Shown: positions 35,010-44,949, numbered from the stretch's first letter. The stretch: DNA of 64,000 bases from an uncultured Alcaligenaceae bacterium (GCA_937952975.1 CALFXX010000159.1:75506-139505), one strand, 5' to 3'. Notes: generated from the sequence alone by a model not told the origin. A program made the numbers and translations.

Positions 35010-36011
35010 TTAATTAACAAAATATGAAAAACTACCTGTTTGACGTGCATGCCCAAGTGATGCACCAAGACCTAATTTCGCTAGTCCTAGCGGCTTAGGG
35101 GTTGGTTGACGCTCTACCTTAAAACGAATACGTAAATTATCCTGCGCAAACAGTTGCAGCGATTGTGTCAAGAGTGGATAGAGTTTCCCACCTGGCACGA
35201 CAGCTTCGATATCAGCGACTGCTTGATCCCGCAACAGAATGGATACATTGTTTCTGCGATCAATCAAGGTATCGCCCAATACCGCTTGGGTACCCAGCTG
35301 ATGCGAGGCACGCCCAAGGCATAAGCGCGCTGCCGAGGGCACCCGCGTACGGGTAGGTGCACACGGATACACTTTTGTCGCGCCAGAACGAACAATGCAA
35401 TTGACAAGGGCTTGTAGACCGCTCGCCGAGCGATGGATGGTCGACAGCAAGGGGGCGAGATGTGTGATTCGCGGCCATTGGTCAAAACGCTTGCGCGTCG
35501 CTTGACCGACCAACCCAACCCAACTCGTCTGACGTGTCTGCTGACGCTCGGTCATGCCCTGCTGCAACCCGGTCAAATTGCGATGCCGAGTCCATGCTTT
35601 GATCAACAAGGGATAAGCGGCGTAGTGAAACATGTCTAACAAACCACGCGCGCTGGTTCGCCCTTGCTGGCTCGCTTGCATCAAGCCTTCAGTGTAGAAG
35701 TATGGCAGCGGTGAGGTCACACCGTACAAACCAAAAAAACCAGCTTCGACTTGGATTTTCCCGTCGGGTCGCTTTTGAATACTCGCGATGTCGTGTTCTG
35801 GAAAGGCTAATGATAATGTGGGACGAACCCTCAGCACAGCGGCTAAACGAGACTCCCACTCTGCTGGCGAGGTCTCATGACCTTGTGCGAGCGATTCTTG
35901 TTGCAGTGCATGCGAGAGCAAACGCGCCATCTGAAAAAAATCCAGTTGCGCGTAATTTTTACTAAAAAATGCCTCTACAGCATCAAGTCCGGTGCCAGCA
36001 ACGTGGGCCAT
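35010..36011 (-). CDS. tssG: T6SS baseplate protein TssG, copy 1
   Basis: 333-residue cytoplasmic wedge protein. The family region near the N-terminus is clear: LDFFQMARLL, then RVRPTLSLAFPEHDIASI and FFGLYGVTSPLPYFYTEGL. It forms the TssFG wedge with TssF1. It overlaps the end of tssF1 by 37 nt and is 55 nt from clpV. Confidence 0.92.
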   Translation of the reverse strand: MAHVAGTGLDAVEAFFSKNYAQLDFFQMARLLSHALQQESLAQGHETSPAEWESRLAAVLRVRPTLSLAFPEHDIASIQKRPDGKIQVEAGFFGLYGVTSPLPYFYTEGLMQASQQGRTSARGLLDMFHYAAYPLLIKAWTRHRNLTGLQQGMTERQQTRQTSWVGLVGQATRKRFDQWPRITHLAPLLSTIHRSASGLQALVNCIVRSGATKVYPCAPTRTRVPSAARLCLGRASHQLGTQAVLGDTLIDRRNNVSILLRDQAVADIEAVVPGGKLYPLLTQSLQLFAQDNLRIRFKVERQPTPKPLGLAKLGLGASLGHARQTGSFSYFVN

Positions 36012-37702
36012 TCGAACTGCTCTCCGCTTACAGGGTCTGCTACCACAAGTGTGATAAACGAATTTATTCCGACGAGTCCAGCAAAAAATGGTGACAGTAA
36101 CTCACCAAACAGCATGAGATCACCGGCGCTTGCATAATAGTCAAGCCTAAGTTTGAGACGAATAATATAACCACGCACAAGACTGCCGCGAACCAGACGA
36201 GAGTCGCTGGTCAGGGTGACCTCTTCGATTCCGGCAATGCGACGGCGCGCTGCCGTCAGACGCCCCGGGTCACCGCCTCCCTCTGGCAGATACACTGACA
36301 ACAATTCTTTGAGAGTTTCGATTTCAGCAAAGGCCTGCAAATTTAGTCGCGCATGGGCGACAACTTTCCACATCGCGTCGACCCCAAGCGCCGGCAACGA
36401 CCAGCCCGTTGGAAGCGTCACGTTTGTCACTGTGACTTTTTCGGGCGATGCGGTCGTACGCAGCGAAATATCACCAAGTCGCAGACTCTCTGGCAAGCGG
36501 CCATTCGTACACCGCATTTTGATTGATAGGGTTTCGCGCCTTGCAAGATCGAGCTGCTTATTAAATGGCAATCGAATATGCTGTTCGAACGCACTTCGCT
36601 TCACGCTATCACTGGCAATAACTTGGTACTTCAATGCGTCATCTTCAACCAACAAGTCGGTCGTCGGCATGTAATATTTTTCTTCGGATTGCCCCTGTAC
36701 TCGACCAGTCACCGTCAGCACATCATGTACGACTGCCCGTCCGGGCTCGTAACCCATCGGTTCTAACCTGTAACTCTCTTTTAGGTGCGTCACCTCGATC
36801 GGATTCGCAAAGGCTTCAAACAAATTGACAGCCGGTACCGCATTGAGCGTGAAATGCGACAAAGTTGGTTTGGGCAACTTTGCCGTTGGTAAATCCAACT
36901 CGAATTCAATCGTAAATTCTCGACCACTGCCGCGAGTGCTCCAGCCTTCAAAGCCTTGGATTTGAAAAAAGAAAGCGCGCTCTGGAAATGCCAAGACTTC
37001 CCGAATCCATTGCAGATGCGGCGCAATCGATCGATTTGTGGCGAACAGATGCTTCGAAGCATCTAAGCCACTAAATGTTAATGATAGTGGCTGCTCATCA
37101 CCTGTTTGGCCTGCGCTGCGTACAGTGACTTGTCTAAGGTGCTGCCTGAACGCCATTAAAAGCGTAGTCGCCTCTGGGTAAGGCCCTGACAAGTAAAGCG
37201 CAAGAGACTGTCCAGACCACTGATTCAGAGGCTGCCCCAAGATCTCAAGCTCAACCGTCAGGCTTGAACGATGTCTGCTCAACGCCTGCAGGTTAACCGC
37301 AGTTAATTTAATCGGCTGTATCGCAAGCGGCCAAGAAGTTGAAAACTGACATGCAGTCTCTTGCACGGGCAGCGAAGCGAAGGGCGTGTCGGCCTTGACG
37401 TCATAACCATCTGGCAATTTGCCGCTTGCACTGAGTGCGAGTACTACAGCCGCTGGCAATGGGTTGATAAGATCGGGGCCAACTAAAGAGACCACGTCAC
37501 CAATAAACTCGGGCAACTCGTCGTCCATCTTTTGGCGAACCATTGCCGTTAAAAAGGCAAAGCCCTGCAACAATCGTTCGACATCCGGGTCACCGCTGCC
37601 GCCCGATAAATACGAGGCAATCGTCGGATTTTCGTTAGCGAACTCTTGCCCTAAGCTATGTAACCTTGCTAGCTCGGCGGCATAAATCTGATCAAAGGCC
37701 AT
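35975..37702 (-). CDS. tssF: T6SS baseplate protein TssF, copy 1
   Basis: 575 residues. The typical opening is present: YAAELARLHSLGQEFANENPTIASYL, then DPDVERLLQGFAFLTAMVRQKMDDELPEF. It forms the baseplate wedge with TssG, TssE and TssK. It overlaps tssE by 11 nt upstream and tssG1 by 37 nt downstream. Confidence 0.95.
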   Translation of the reverse strand: MAFDQIYAAELARLHSLGQEFANENPTIASYLSGGSGDPDVERLLQGFAFLTAMVRQKMDDELPEFIGDVVSLVGPDLINPLPAAVVLALSASGKLPDGYDVKADTPFASLPVQETACQFSTSWPLAIQPIKLTAVNLQALSRHRSSLTVELEILGQPLNQWSGQSLALYLSGPYPEATTLLMAFRQHLRQVTVRSAGQTGDEQPLSLTFSGLDASKHLFATNRSIAPHLQWIREVLAFPERAFFFQIQGFEGWSTRGSGREFTIEFELDLPTAKLPKPTLSHFTLNAVPAVNLFEAFANPIEVTHLKESYRLEPMGYEPGRAVVHDVLTVTGRVQGQSEEKYYMPTTDLLVEDDALKYQVIASDSVKRSAFEQHIRLPFNKQLDLARRETLSIKMRCTNGRLPESLRLGDISLRTTASPEKVTVTNVTLPTGWSLPALGVDAMWKVVAHARLNLQAFAEIETLKELLSVYLPEGGGDPGRLTAARRRIAGIEEVTLTSDSRLVRGSLVRGYIIRLKLRLDYYASAGDLMLFGELLSPFFAGLVGINSFITLVVADPVSGEQFEWPTLLAPDLML

Positions 37703-38132
37703 GCGCTAGTTCCACTCTGACTTGTCCGGCAGAGTCGATCCGCAAAAACATTGAGAACTCTTTTGTAACTTCTGTTGAGCCGACGCTAAGATCAATCTGT
37801 CCCGTCAGAATAAACTTCAACGTGATAACTTCACGCTCTTCAACAACCTGTTGAATCGTTGGATTCATCAATCGCTTTTCGTAGCGGTCGATCTGAATAA
37901 GAATTTCACGCTGTATGTCACTGACATAGCCAACGGCAAACGAACCGGCAATGTTTGACATGTCTGGCAGTCCGTAGTCGGCATCAACCGGCACTGAACC
38001 ACGACGCACATTGAGCAGCCGAGAAAGATAGCGTTGAATAGATGCTTTGACCAAGTCTTCAGGAGTACGCCGATCGTATAGATTGGGTAACTCTTGTCGA
38101 CTCAGCCTTTCAAGCAGTCTTTCTTTAACCAC
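37692..38132 (-). CDS. tssE: T6SS baseplate protein TssE (gp25-like)
   Basis: 146-residue gp25-like wedge protein that starts sheath polymerisation. It has the N-terminal ERLLERL region and the gp25 lysozyme-like core around PDMSNIAGSFAV and YEKRLMNPTIQQ. The start codon is GTG at 38132. It overlaps tssF1 by 11 nt. It is the only tssE in the island; the second tssF2-tssG2 set lacks one. Confidence 0.9.
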   Translation of the reverse strand: MVKERLLERLSRQELPNLYDRRTPEDLVKASIQRYLSRLLNVRRGSVPVDADYGLPDMSNIAGSFAVGYVSDIQREILIQIDRYEKRLMNPTIQQVVEEREVITLKFILTGQIDLSVGSTEVTKEFSMFLRIDSAGQVRVELAHGL

Positions 38133-38157
38133 TCAAGTATCCCGATCAGTCAAAGAC

Positions 38158-38646
38158 TTAGGTTTTTGGAGCATTCCATGAGTCTTGCGCCTCGATGCCA
38201 TCAGGCGTCCAGGTATCGATGATGGTCTCGTAGGTAAAGGCAATATCTTCCATGTGACCCATTGTTCTTTGCAGCGGATCTAAACAGTTTGGCACCCAAG
38301 TACGGATATGGGTAATGATGGCATTCTTGAGCTCAGTTGTGTAATAGAGCTCTTCTTTACCAGCAGGTGAAATTCGGTAGTAAGACAGCTTTACGTCGCT
38401 TAACTGCTCGCCAGAAGTCAACGCCTGAAACAGCTTAGGTGAAGCCTTATCGAGCTCTTTAGTTAACGTTAAAGCACCATGAACACGCTTGCCTGTTGGC
38501 AAGCCAGTTTGCGGTGACTTGGGGATTTCAATCATGTGCTCGACAGCCTGAATGAGCATGGTTTTTTCATGCCCTTTGATCGTGCAGCTTCCTTCGATAT
38601 TGCCCTGAGTATTACCTGTTACGGTTAAAAACATTGGGGTTGGCAT
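38158..38646 (-). CDS. hcp: T6SS inner-tube protein Hcp (TssD)
   Basis: 162 residues that stack as hexameric rings inside the sheath. The family start is visible (PMFLTVTGNTQGNIEGS), and further typical blocks are HEKTMLIQAVEHMIEIP, GKRVHGALTLTKELDKASP and MEDIAFTYETI. It has no C-terminal extension. It is separated from tssC by 103 nt that contains a strong hairpin, an arrangement consistent with separate control of Hcp amount. It is the only hcp in the window. Confidence 0.97.
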   Translation of the reverse strand: MPTPMFLTVTGNTQGNIEGSCTIKGHEKTMLIQAVEHMIEIPKSPQTGLPTGKRVHGALTLTKELDKASPKLFQALTSGEQLSDVKLSYYRISPAGKEELYYTTELKNAIITHIRTWVPNCLDPLQRTMGHMEDIAFTYETIIDTWTPDGIEAQDSWNAPKT

Positions 38647-38711
38647 TCTTAACTCCTGGTTATTTTTGGGTAAAACATTAACTGGTTGAATAAAGCAAAG
38701 TAATTGGGTCG

Positions 38712-38739
38712 GCAGCGTAAACTTTCAGGGATACGCTGC
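38712..38739 (-). other. Hairpin between tssC and hcp
   Basis: GCAGCGTA pairs perfectly with TACGCTGC (38712-38719 and 38732-38739) around a 12-nt loop in the tssC-hcp gap. No T-tract follows in the minus direction, so it is more likely an mRNA processing or stability element than a full terminator. Confidence 0.5.
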
Positions 38740-38749
38740 AACCAAACCT

Positions 38750-40234
38750 CTAGCTCTTGTCGAGTTTTCCGACTAATGACAGGGTGAAAGACGCGCCCAT
38801 GTACTTGAAATGTGGACGGACACGCATAGAGACACGATACCAACCGGGATCGCCCTCGACATCACTGACCTCGATCACCGCAGAGCGAAGGGGGCGGCGG
38901 CTACGAACCTCAGGGCCTGGAGCGTCCATGTCTGCAACATATTGACGAATCCAATTGTTGAGTTCAGTTTCAAGGTCGCCGCGCTCTTTCCAGGTACCAA
39001 TGTTTTCACGCTGCAGCACCTTGATGTAATGCGCCAGACGATTCACCACAAAGATGTACGGCAGCTGCGTACCAAGTTTGTAGTTGGTCTCAGCTTCTTT
39101 ACCCTCTTTTGAGTTGCCAAAAAACTTGGGTTTCTGGCATGAGTTGGCCGAAAAGAACGCAGCGTTATCGCTATTTTTACGCATCGCCAAAGCAATAAAA
39201 CCTTGCTCTGCCAACTCAAATTCACGACGCTCAGAGATCAACACTTCAGTTGGAATCTTGGTTTGGATCTCGCCCATCGCTTCGTAGTTATAGATCGGCA
39301 AGTTCTCAACCGCACCACCGCCCTGAGGTCCGATGATATTCGCTGCCCAACGGTACTGTGCAAAGCTTGCAGTCAAGCGCGAAGCAAACGCAAACGCTGC
39401 ATTGCCCCACATAAAGCTGCTATTGCCGCCGCTCACGTCTTCGTTGTAAGCGAATTTTTTCGCAGGTACGGTATCTACACCGTAAGGCGTGCGCAACAAG
39501 AAATGCGGCATCACAAGCGCTACATTTCGGGCATCATCACTTTCACGGAAGCCACGCCATTTTGTGTAGGTGGGGCTTTCGAAAATGCCAGACAAATCCT
39601 TTAAATCTGGCAGCTTTGCGTAGTCATCGAGACCAAAGAACGAAGCACTAACGCCGCCGATAAATGGCGCGTGTGCCATCGCTGCGACACTCGCTACGTA
39701 CTGTAGTAGCGCGACGTCTTGTGTACCAGGTCCAAACTCGTAGTTTGATACGATCGCGCCAAAAGGCTGACCACCAAACTGGCCATACTCAGCCGTGTAC
39801 ACACTTTTGTACAAGCCTGATTTTGTAATCTCTGGCGAGTCTTGAAAGTCACTCAATAAATCGTCTTTTGAGACGTTCATCAGTTGGATTTTTACGTTTT
39901 CGCGAAAATCTGTGCGGTCGACCAGAAACTTCAGTGAACGCCATGCGGACTCGAGCTTTTGAAACGCGGGATCGTGCAACACCTGATCCACCTGACGGCT
40001 GAGTTTTTTATCAAGTTCAGCGATCAGTTCATCAGCCAGCGCTGCCGTGATTCGGTCAGTCGAGCGCTCGGGATCTAGTAAGGTGCCAATGAAAGACTCA
40101 ATACCCTGCTTAGTAATTGCGTAGGAGTCGTCACCAGGACGAATCTTGCTGGTCTCTAGCAACTGATCGATCAAAGAGCCCGACTCAGCCGCGCCGGCCG
40201 CCGCGCCTTGAGCTTTTGCTTGTTCTTCACTCAT
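38750..40234 (-). CDS. tssC: T6SS sheath large subunit TssC (VipB)
   Basis: 494 residues that form the contractile sheath with TssB. Typical blocks are LDQVLHDPAFQKLESAWRSL-like sequence near 80-100, the GVSASFFGLDDYAKLPD region, NLPIYNYEAMGEIQTKIPTE and the C-terminal PHFKYMGASFTLSLVGKL. The Ala/Gly-rich N-terminus (about 7-20) is ordinary. It lies 41 nt downstream of tssB. A single copy is present. Confidence 0.97.
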   Translation of the reverse strand: MSEEQAKAQGAAAGAAESGSLIDQLLETSKIRPGDDSYAITKQGIESFIGTLLDPERSTDRITAALADELIAELDKKLSRQVDQVLHDPAFQKLESAWRSLKFLVDRTDFRENVKIQLMNVSKDDLLSDFQDSPEITKSGLYKSVYTAEYGQFGGQPFGAIVSNYEFGPGTQDVALLQYVASVAAMAHAPFIGGVSASFFGLDDYAKLPDLKDLSGIFESPTYTKWRGFRESDDARNVALVMPHFLLRTPYGVDTVPAKKFAYNEDVSGGNSSFMWGNAAFAFASRLTASFAQYRWAANIIGPQGGGAVENLPIYNYEAMGEIQTKIPTEVLISERREFELAEQGFIALAMRKNSDNAAFFSANSCQKPKFFGNSKEGKEAETNYKLGTQLPYIFVVNRLAHYIKVLQRENIGTWKERGDLETELNNWIRQYVADMDAPGPEVRSRRPLRSAVIEVSDVEGDPGWYRVSMRVRPHFKYMGASFTLSLVGKLDKS

Positions 40235-40275
40235 CGAAATTCTCGCTTTTTTGTGTGCTTTAAAGTTTTAATGGA

Positions 40276-40767
40276 TTACTTTTTGTCTAAGCCAAGCTCT
40301 GCCAAAAGCTTCGCCCGACTTCCTTCGTCAGTCACAAGAGACTGCAGCTTTTTACGGAAGTCAGGAATGTTGCCCAGTGGGCCCTTCAGGGATTTCAATG
40401 CCTCGCGAAGCTCGAGGATGCTTTTAAGTTCAGGGACTTTCTCGACAATCGCGTCTGGCTCAAAATCAGCGAGTGACTGGAAGTTCAAGCTCACTGCAAG
40501 GCTGTCGTCTGAATCTTCTTTTTGCAAGCGGTTAGGCACGCTAAGATTGAGCGACAATTTCTGCGCCTTGAGCACCTCTTGAAAATTATCTTTGTCGACA
40601 TTAATCGGTGCACGCTCTTCAACAGGGCGATCATCAGCGCGTTGAGTGTAATCACCCACCACCAATAACTTGAGCGGCAATTCGACTTCTGCCTGTGCAT
40701 CACCCGTGGCAGGCTTGTATGTAATATTAATTCGCTCTTTAGGTGCTACTGAACCTGCACTGGCCAT
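40276..40767 (-). CDS. tssB: T6SS sheath small subunit TssB (VipA)
   Basis: 163 residues. Recognisable blocks are KERINITYKPATGDAQAEVELP, LVVGDYTQRADDRPVEER and FQSLADFEPDAIVEKVPEL. AGGAG lies 8 nt before the ATG. It is the first gene of the core operon; the 243-nt gap to tssM2 holds a candidate promoter. A single copy is present. Confidence 0.97.
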   Translation of the reverse strand: MASAGSVAPKERINITYKPATGDAQAEVELPLKLLVVGDYTQRADDRPVEERAPINVDKDNFQEVLKAQKLSLNLSVPNRLQKEDSDDSLAVSLNFQSLADFEPDAIVEKVPELKSILELREALKSLKGPLGNIPDFRKKLQSLVTDEGSRAKLLAELGLDKK

Positions 40768-40882
40768 AATATTTCTCCTGAAATGAATCGAAAAGCCCGC
40801 TTACTGAGCAAAGGTACCCGCCGTGCTCCGAACAACTAGAGATAAAAGATACAGATGTGAGTTGCAGGCTGTATTTGAAGCT

Positions 40883-40910
40883 AGTGTTCACCAGAGGGCG
40901 TACGCGTCAA
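40883..40910 (-). promoter_or_regulatory. Candidate promoter upstream of tssB
   Basis: On the minus strand TTGACG (40910-40905) is followed after 16 nt by AACACT (40888-40883), about 115 nt upstream of the tssB start. The -35 match is good and the -10 match is weak. It would let the core operon be transcribed independently of tssJ2-K2-L2-M2. Confidence 0.3.
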
Positions 40911-41010
40911 CTATAACAACAACAAACGTCTATATTTGCATTTACGATGAGCTTTTTGCAAAAAAATAACTAAAAATTGCTTTGTTATTCAACAAGAACT
41001 GTTGACCTAG

Positions 41011-44000
41011 TCATTTGGTCGGGATTTTTAATGTGTCGCCCACTTTAATCGTGGTGTTGCTCAGGTGATTCAAGGTCTGGATGACCTTGACGCTTGTTTT
41101 ATATTTCAACGCCAACTTCGATAAGGTATCGCCTGCTACAACCACATGCTTATCCCATTGGGGGGACGTTCCCTCTGCCGCATTCACCGCAGCAGTGACA
41201 ATTGTGGTGTTAGCTGGTACAGGTGCGACAGCTGCCACCGCTGGCGCGGTTTGCGTAACTGGAGTCGCAGGCGAGGCAACCACGGGCAACGCAACCGTCG
41301 TGGAAGCAGAGGGAGAGATCCCCACAGCCTGAGCCACGCGTTGCTCAATAATTTTGGGGACGTCCATGTACGGGGCAACTGGCCGGCCAGCGGTCCAACA
41401 TTGACCAATCCGATCAGGCACACCAAACTTGTTACGAGCGATCGTGCCGGCCGAGGCCGTCGCCATTGTGGCTTCAGTAAGATGGCTGTAGTCTTCTGCC
41501 AACTTTAATAAGGCCTGCTGGCCTGTGAAGTCATAGCGTACGGTCACACTGCGAACCTCTTGCTCGTCGAGTTGCTCTTTTAAAGCCGGAAAATCTTCAG
41601 GCGTGAAAAGACGCTCACCATCTTGAAACTCTTCGATGAATCGCGCTAACCCCAAAACCCCAGGATAACGGCGAGTCAGCAGCAAATTATCAATTTTGAT
41701 TTGCAAGGAAACGTCGCCACAAAGGTCAGGCGACCACGTGATCGTGTCGCTAGTCTGGATATTAAAGTTATTTAAAATAATTTCTTCGTTGGCACACTGC
41801 AAGGTCAATATGGCGGCAAAGGGCTTGACTTTCGCACTCACATTCACGCCAATCGGTTTTCCTGCAATCGTCAGCTTGACCGACTTTCCCTTGGCATTTT
41901 CAGCACGCTGATCTTTCACCAGCTGCCCCACCCTCAAGCCAACAGATTGGTTCAAGAACGGAATAAATTCCTGTGTAAACGGAAATTTATATGAAGCATT
42001 ATTCATATCCGCAATCGCTGTCACAGCCTGAAACTCAGTACTTTTTTGTTGTAAAAACGGCTTAGAGGGCCCCCCCGCAAACATCCAAACAGTCCCCTGC
42101 GGTCCAAATAACTGTTCGCTACTTTCTTTCGCAGTCACGGCTGTTTGCAAGCGCCAGAGCACGCTTTTCTCCCAGTCTTTTTGCAAGCCACAGGATGCCT
42201 GCTCAGTGATATATCGAATCAAAAGTTGTAAGGGTCCGCCCACTAAGGGCCACAACACTGCATCGTCAGGGCTGTCGAAGCCCGAACGCCTGCGAAACTC
42301 AAAAAAGGTCTCTTGTAAAGTCCGAAGCGTCGAGAGTTTAGTTGAGGGATCCAACCCATAAGAAAAGAAATCTGCAGCCATTTGCGAAGAACTTCCCTCG
42401 CCTTCTATTGCCGCAGCAACTGCGGTATCAAACCCCGTAATAAATTTCTTGTAAGCATCAATCGTGCCCAGCGCTTGAGTCATTTGGCTTGAGGCCGGCG
42501 TGAGCGACCCTGTACCAACAGAATCTTTAAGGGCTCGCCCGCCAATTTGGTTAATAACTCCAACGACGGTAGCCGTGCGGCTCGTTAAACTTGCATTTTT
42601 TTGCGCTTCAGCCCGAAACGACGTGAAGTCGCGAGAAAACTGCAGCCAGCTTGGCAATTCGTCGCGTGGTACCTCACTAAACTCACGCTCTAAGCGACGG
42701 ATCAATGTGTAGTAAGGGCTATTGGCACTATTCGCACGCCGAACTGCTGCCCTCCAAACGGGCTCGTTCACTAACAGGTTTTCACCTTCTGAAAACTTTG
42801 AAGCAAAGGTGTGCCAAGCACCAATGCGCTCGGCTTTATACCAGTTTTCAAAGCTTTCTCGCTTCTCAGCAAACTGCGCAGAATCATCAAATACTGTCGC
42901 GAGCTCATCTAAAAAACCTTCGATGCGCAGCTGACCGGCGTAGGTGAATGCAGGTCGAACCTGAGGCCCCTTAACGCTGACTGAATCAGGCACCCAAAAC
43001 TCGGTCAACGTTACTGGTACGGCATCAGGCTGATCGTCTGCCCAAGTCAACAGCCATCCCATTTTTCCCGGCGCGAAGACGACCTCAGTGAGCGATTGAA
43101 AGTCGCGCTTCGCCTCTGCAACAATCTCGGGATCGCCGTTTTGAGACCAAGCAAAATAGGCGCTAATCAAACGATCATATCCAGCGATCACATCAGGGCT
43201 CAACACCGAGTCTAAGGCACGCAAAGCCTTTGTTGGTACCGCCGGCATCGCTAGCAATTCATCATAGCTTGCCCCGCGTAATCCGGCGATACTCTTGTTG
43301 TAATACCTCACAAGCCCCAATACCATCTCTGGGTAAATTGAAGCTTCAGGTTGGGCCAATATGTCCGAGATTCGTTTATCAACAACACTGTCTCGCGCAA
43401 AAAGCCTTTTCATCCCTGCAACGAACGCGACTTTGATATCGTTTTGTAGACCACTTACCTCGTCACTAAACGCCAACCACTGGGTGTTCCACCCCTGCTC
43501 TTGGTCAAGCAACAGATCAACGATCTCAAGCATTGCTGAAAGTCTTTGGCGAGAGTACTGCGCATCAACTTGGGCGTGCGCATCAATCGCCGGAAATGAC
43601 GCCTCAATTTGATTCAGGGTTGACTTGGTCGCTGCGTAGGACAACAACAAAAAACTTATCACGGCGATATTGACTGCGAACCAGGACACCCATGCCAAAT
43701 TGCGGGTGACCTGATTCCAGCGGTTCACAATCTGTGTTGGTAAAAAAGTACCTCGATCCCGAGGCAAAATACTGCCAAAGAAATCATGTAAAAACAGCCC
43801 CTGGTCGGCCGATGGTTTCACTGGCGTCGGACGCAGCACCTCGCTTAGGATACCCGCTACGCTTGTACCCGCTTGCCTGCCGCTCGCAAAGAAGACACCC
43901 CGTAATAGCGGCTGTTCAAGGTATGGGTTATTGCCGACGCAAGCTGACAGAAATTGCTGTAGACCAGCGCGCACACGTTGAACTTCATTTGGGAACAACA

Positions 44001-44949
44001 GAACTTCTGAAGTAAGTTCAACCCCTTTGACCCCCATGCCAAGGCGCAAGTGCTTCAAACAATCTGTAATGGACGCGAACGCCCTATCCAAAAAGTCGCT
44101 TTCAGAGCCATCGCCCTGCTTCGCGTTACCCAGATATCCCATCGCCTGCTCAAGCTGATCTGCAGACAGAGTATCGGCCCATTGGGTAAATCCCGGGATC
44201 AAATCGGACTTTGTAATCAATACGTAGATCGGAAAACGCTTGTCAAACAAACGTATCAGTTGATCGATCCGTTCGCGTAGCACGCGCCCTCGTTGCTGCA
44301 GTTCTTCTGTGTCATTTTGTAATAAACGTTCAGCATCGATCACCACAACCAGACCATCCAGACCATCTTTAGGTCTCGAACGCGCCAGTAGTTCTAGCAG
44401 TTTTTCCCATTCAATTTGATCAGACTCGGCTGACTGAGGCGATACGTAGCGCCCGGCTGTATCGATCACAATCGCTTTACTGAAAAACCACCAATCAAAA
44501 TTACTTGTTTGAATGATTGGGGCAGACTGAGCAATATTTTTTACAACTGAGGCTAAGCGCGTGCGAGTGATCGCCGTAGTTTTGCCAGAACCCGATTCGC
44601 CCACCACCAAGTACCAAGGCAAGACACGTAAGGGATTGCCAAAGCGCTTTAAACTCGACTTGCGTAGCAAATCGACCGAGCCCTTCCACTTATCCACCAA
44701 GTCAAACAGGATTGGGTTGCCGGCATTACGACGCGCAGCACCTTCAGATTGCGCGAGTTTGTAGCGAGAGCGCCGTGTAATCCATATTCTGCGCCCCAGA
44801 CGAAACAAGAGCACGGTCGCGACCACAATGGCTGCGAGCGCGAACGTCGCCCACACTGGCCAGCCTTGATATAAGACGACCGCCCAACTGACCAGTAGCA
44901 GGCCGATCAGCAATACCAGTTTCACCAAAACGTTCAGAACTATTTTCAT
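41011..44949 (-). CDS. tssM: T6SS TssM, copy 2, with a C-terminal LysM domain
   Basis: 1312 residues. Two N-terminal transmembrane segments (about 1-55) precede an NTPase domain with intact Walker A GESGSGKT (117-124) and Walker B IVIDTAGRY (160-168). A third segment lies near 425, followed by a long periplasmic domain. The final portion is unusual: a Pro/Ala/Val-rich linker (about 1205-1260), then a LysM module of about 46 residues containing VVVAGDTLSKLALKYKTSV and KVGDTLKIPTK. LysM binds peptidoglycan, so this TssM can probably anchor the complex to the wall (inference). The start overlaps the tssL2 stop as ATGA. It is much more canonical in its motifs than TssM1. Confidence 0.95.
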   Translation of the reverse strand: MKIVLNVLVKLVLLIGLLLVSWAVVLYQGWPVWATFALAAIVVATVLLFRLGRRIWITRRSRYKLAQSEGAARRNAGNPILFDLVDKWKGSVDLLRKSSLKRFGNPLRVLPWYLVVGESGSGKTTAITRTRLASVVKNIAQSAPIIQTSNFDWWFFSKAIVIDTAGRYVSPQSAESDQIEWEKLLELLARSRPKDGLDGLVVVIDAERLLQNDTEELQQRGRVLRERIDQLIRLFDKRFPIYVLITKSDLIPGFTQWADTLSADQLEQAMGYLGNAKQGDGSESDFLDRAFASITDCLKHLRLGMGVKGVELTSEVLLFPNEVQRVRAGLQQFLSACVGNNPYLEQPLLRGVFFASGRQAGTSVAGILSEVLRPTPVKPSADQGLFLHDFFGSILPRDRGTFLPTQIVNRWNQVTRNLAWVSWFAVNIAVISFLLLSYAATKSTLNQIEASFPAIDAHAQVDAQYSRQRLSAMLEIVDLLLDQEQGWNTQWLAFSDEVSGLQNDIKVAFVAGMKRLFARDSVVDKRISDILAQPEASIYPEMVLGLVRYYNKSIAGLRGASYDELLAMPAVPTKALRALDSVLSPDVIAGYDRLISAYFAWSQNGDPEIVAEAKRDFQSLTEVVFAPGKMGWLLTWADDQPDAVPVTLTEFWVPDSVSVKGPQVRPAFTYAGQLRIEGFLDELATVFDDSAQFAEKRESFENWYKAERIGAWHTFASKFSEGENLLVNEPVWRAAVRRANSANSPYYTLIRRLEREFSEVPRDELPSWLQFSRDFTSFRAEAQKNASLTSRTATVVGVINQIGGRALKDSVGTGSLTPASSQMTQALGTIDAYKKFITGFDTAVAAAIEGEGSSSQMAADFFSYGLDPSTKLSTLRTLQETFFEFRRRSGFDSPDDAVLWPLVGGPLQLLIRYITEQASCGLQKDWEKSVLWRLQTAVTAKESSEQLFGPQGTVWMFAGGPSKPFLQQKSTEFQAVTAIADMNNASYKFPFTQEFIPFLNQSVGLRVGQLVKDQRAENAKGKSVKLTIAGKPIGVNVSAKVKPFAAILTLQCANEEIILNNFNIQTSDTITWSPDLCGDVSLQIKIDNLLLTRRYPGVLGLARFIEEFQDGERLFTPEDFPALKEQLDEQEVRSVTVRYDFTGQQALLKLAEDYSHLTEATMATASAGTIARNKFGVPDRIGQCWTAGRPVAPYMDVPKIIEQRVAQAVGISPSASTTVALPVVASPATPVTQTAPAVAAVAPVPANTTIVTAAVNAAEGTSPQWDKHVVVAGDTLSKLALKYKTSVKVIQTLNHLSNTTIKVGDTLKIPTK

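Noticed and set aside
40768..41010. Boundary between two independent, complete T6SS clusters
   Set aside because: The J2-K2-L2-M2 side has no tssB, tssC, hcp, tssE, clpV or tssA, so it is not a complete second system within this window.
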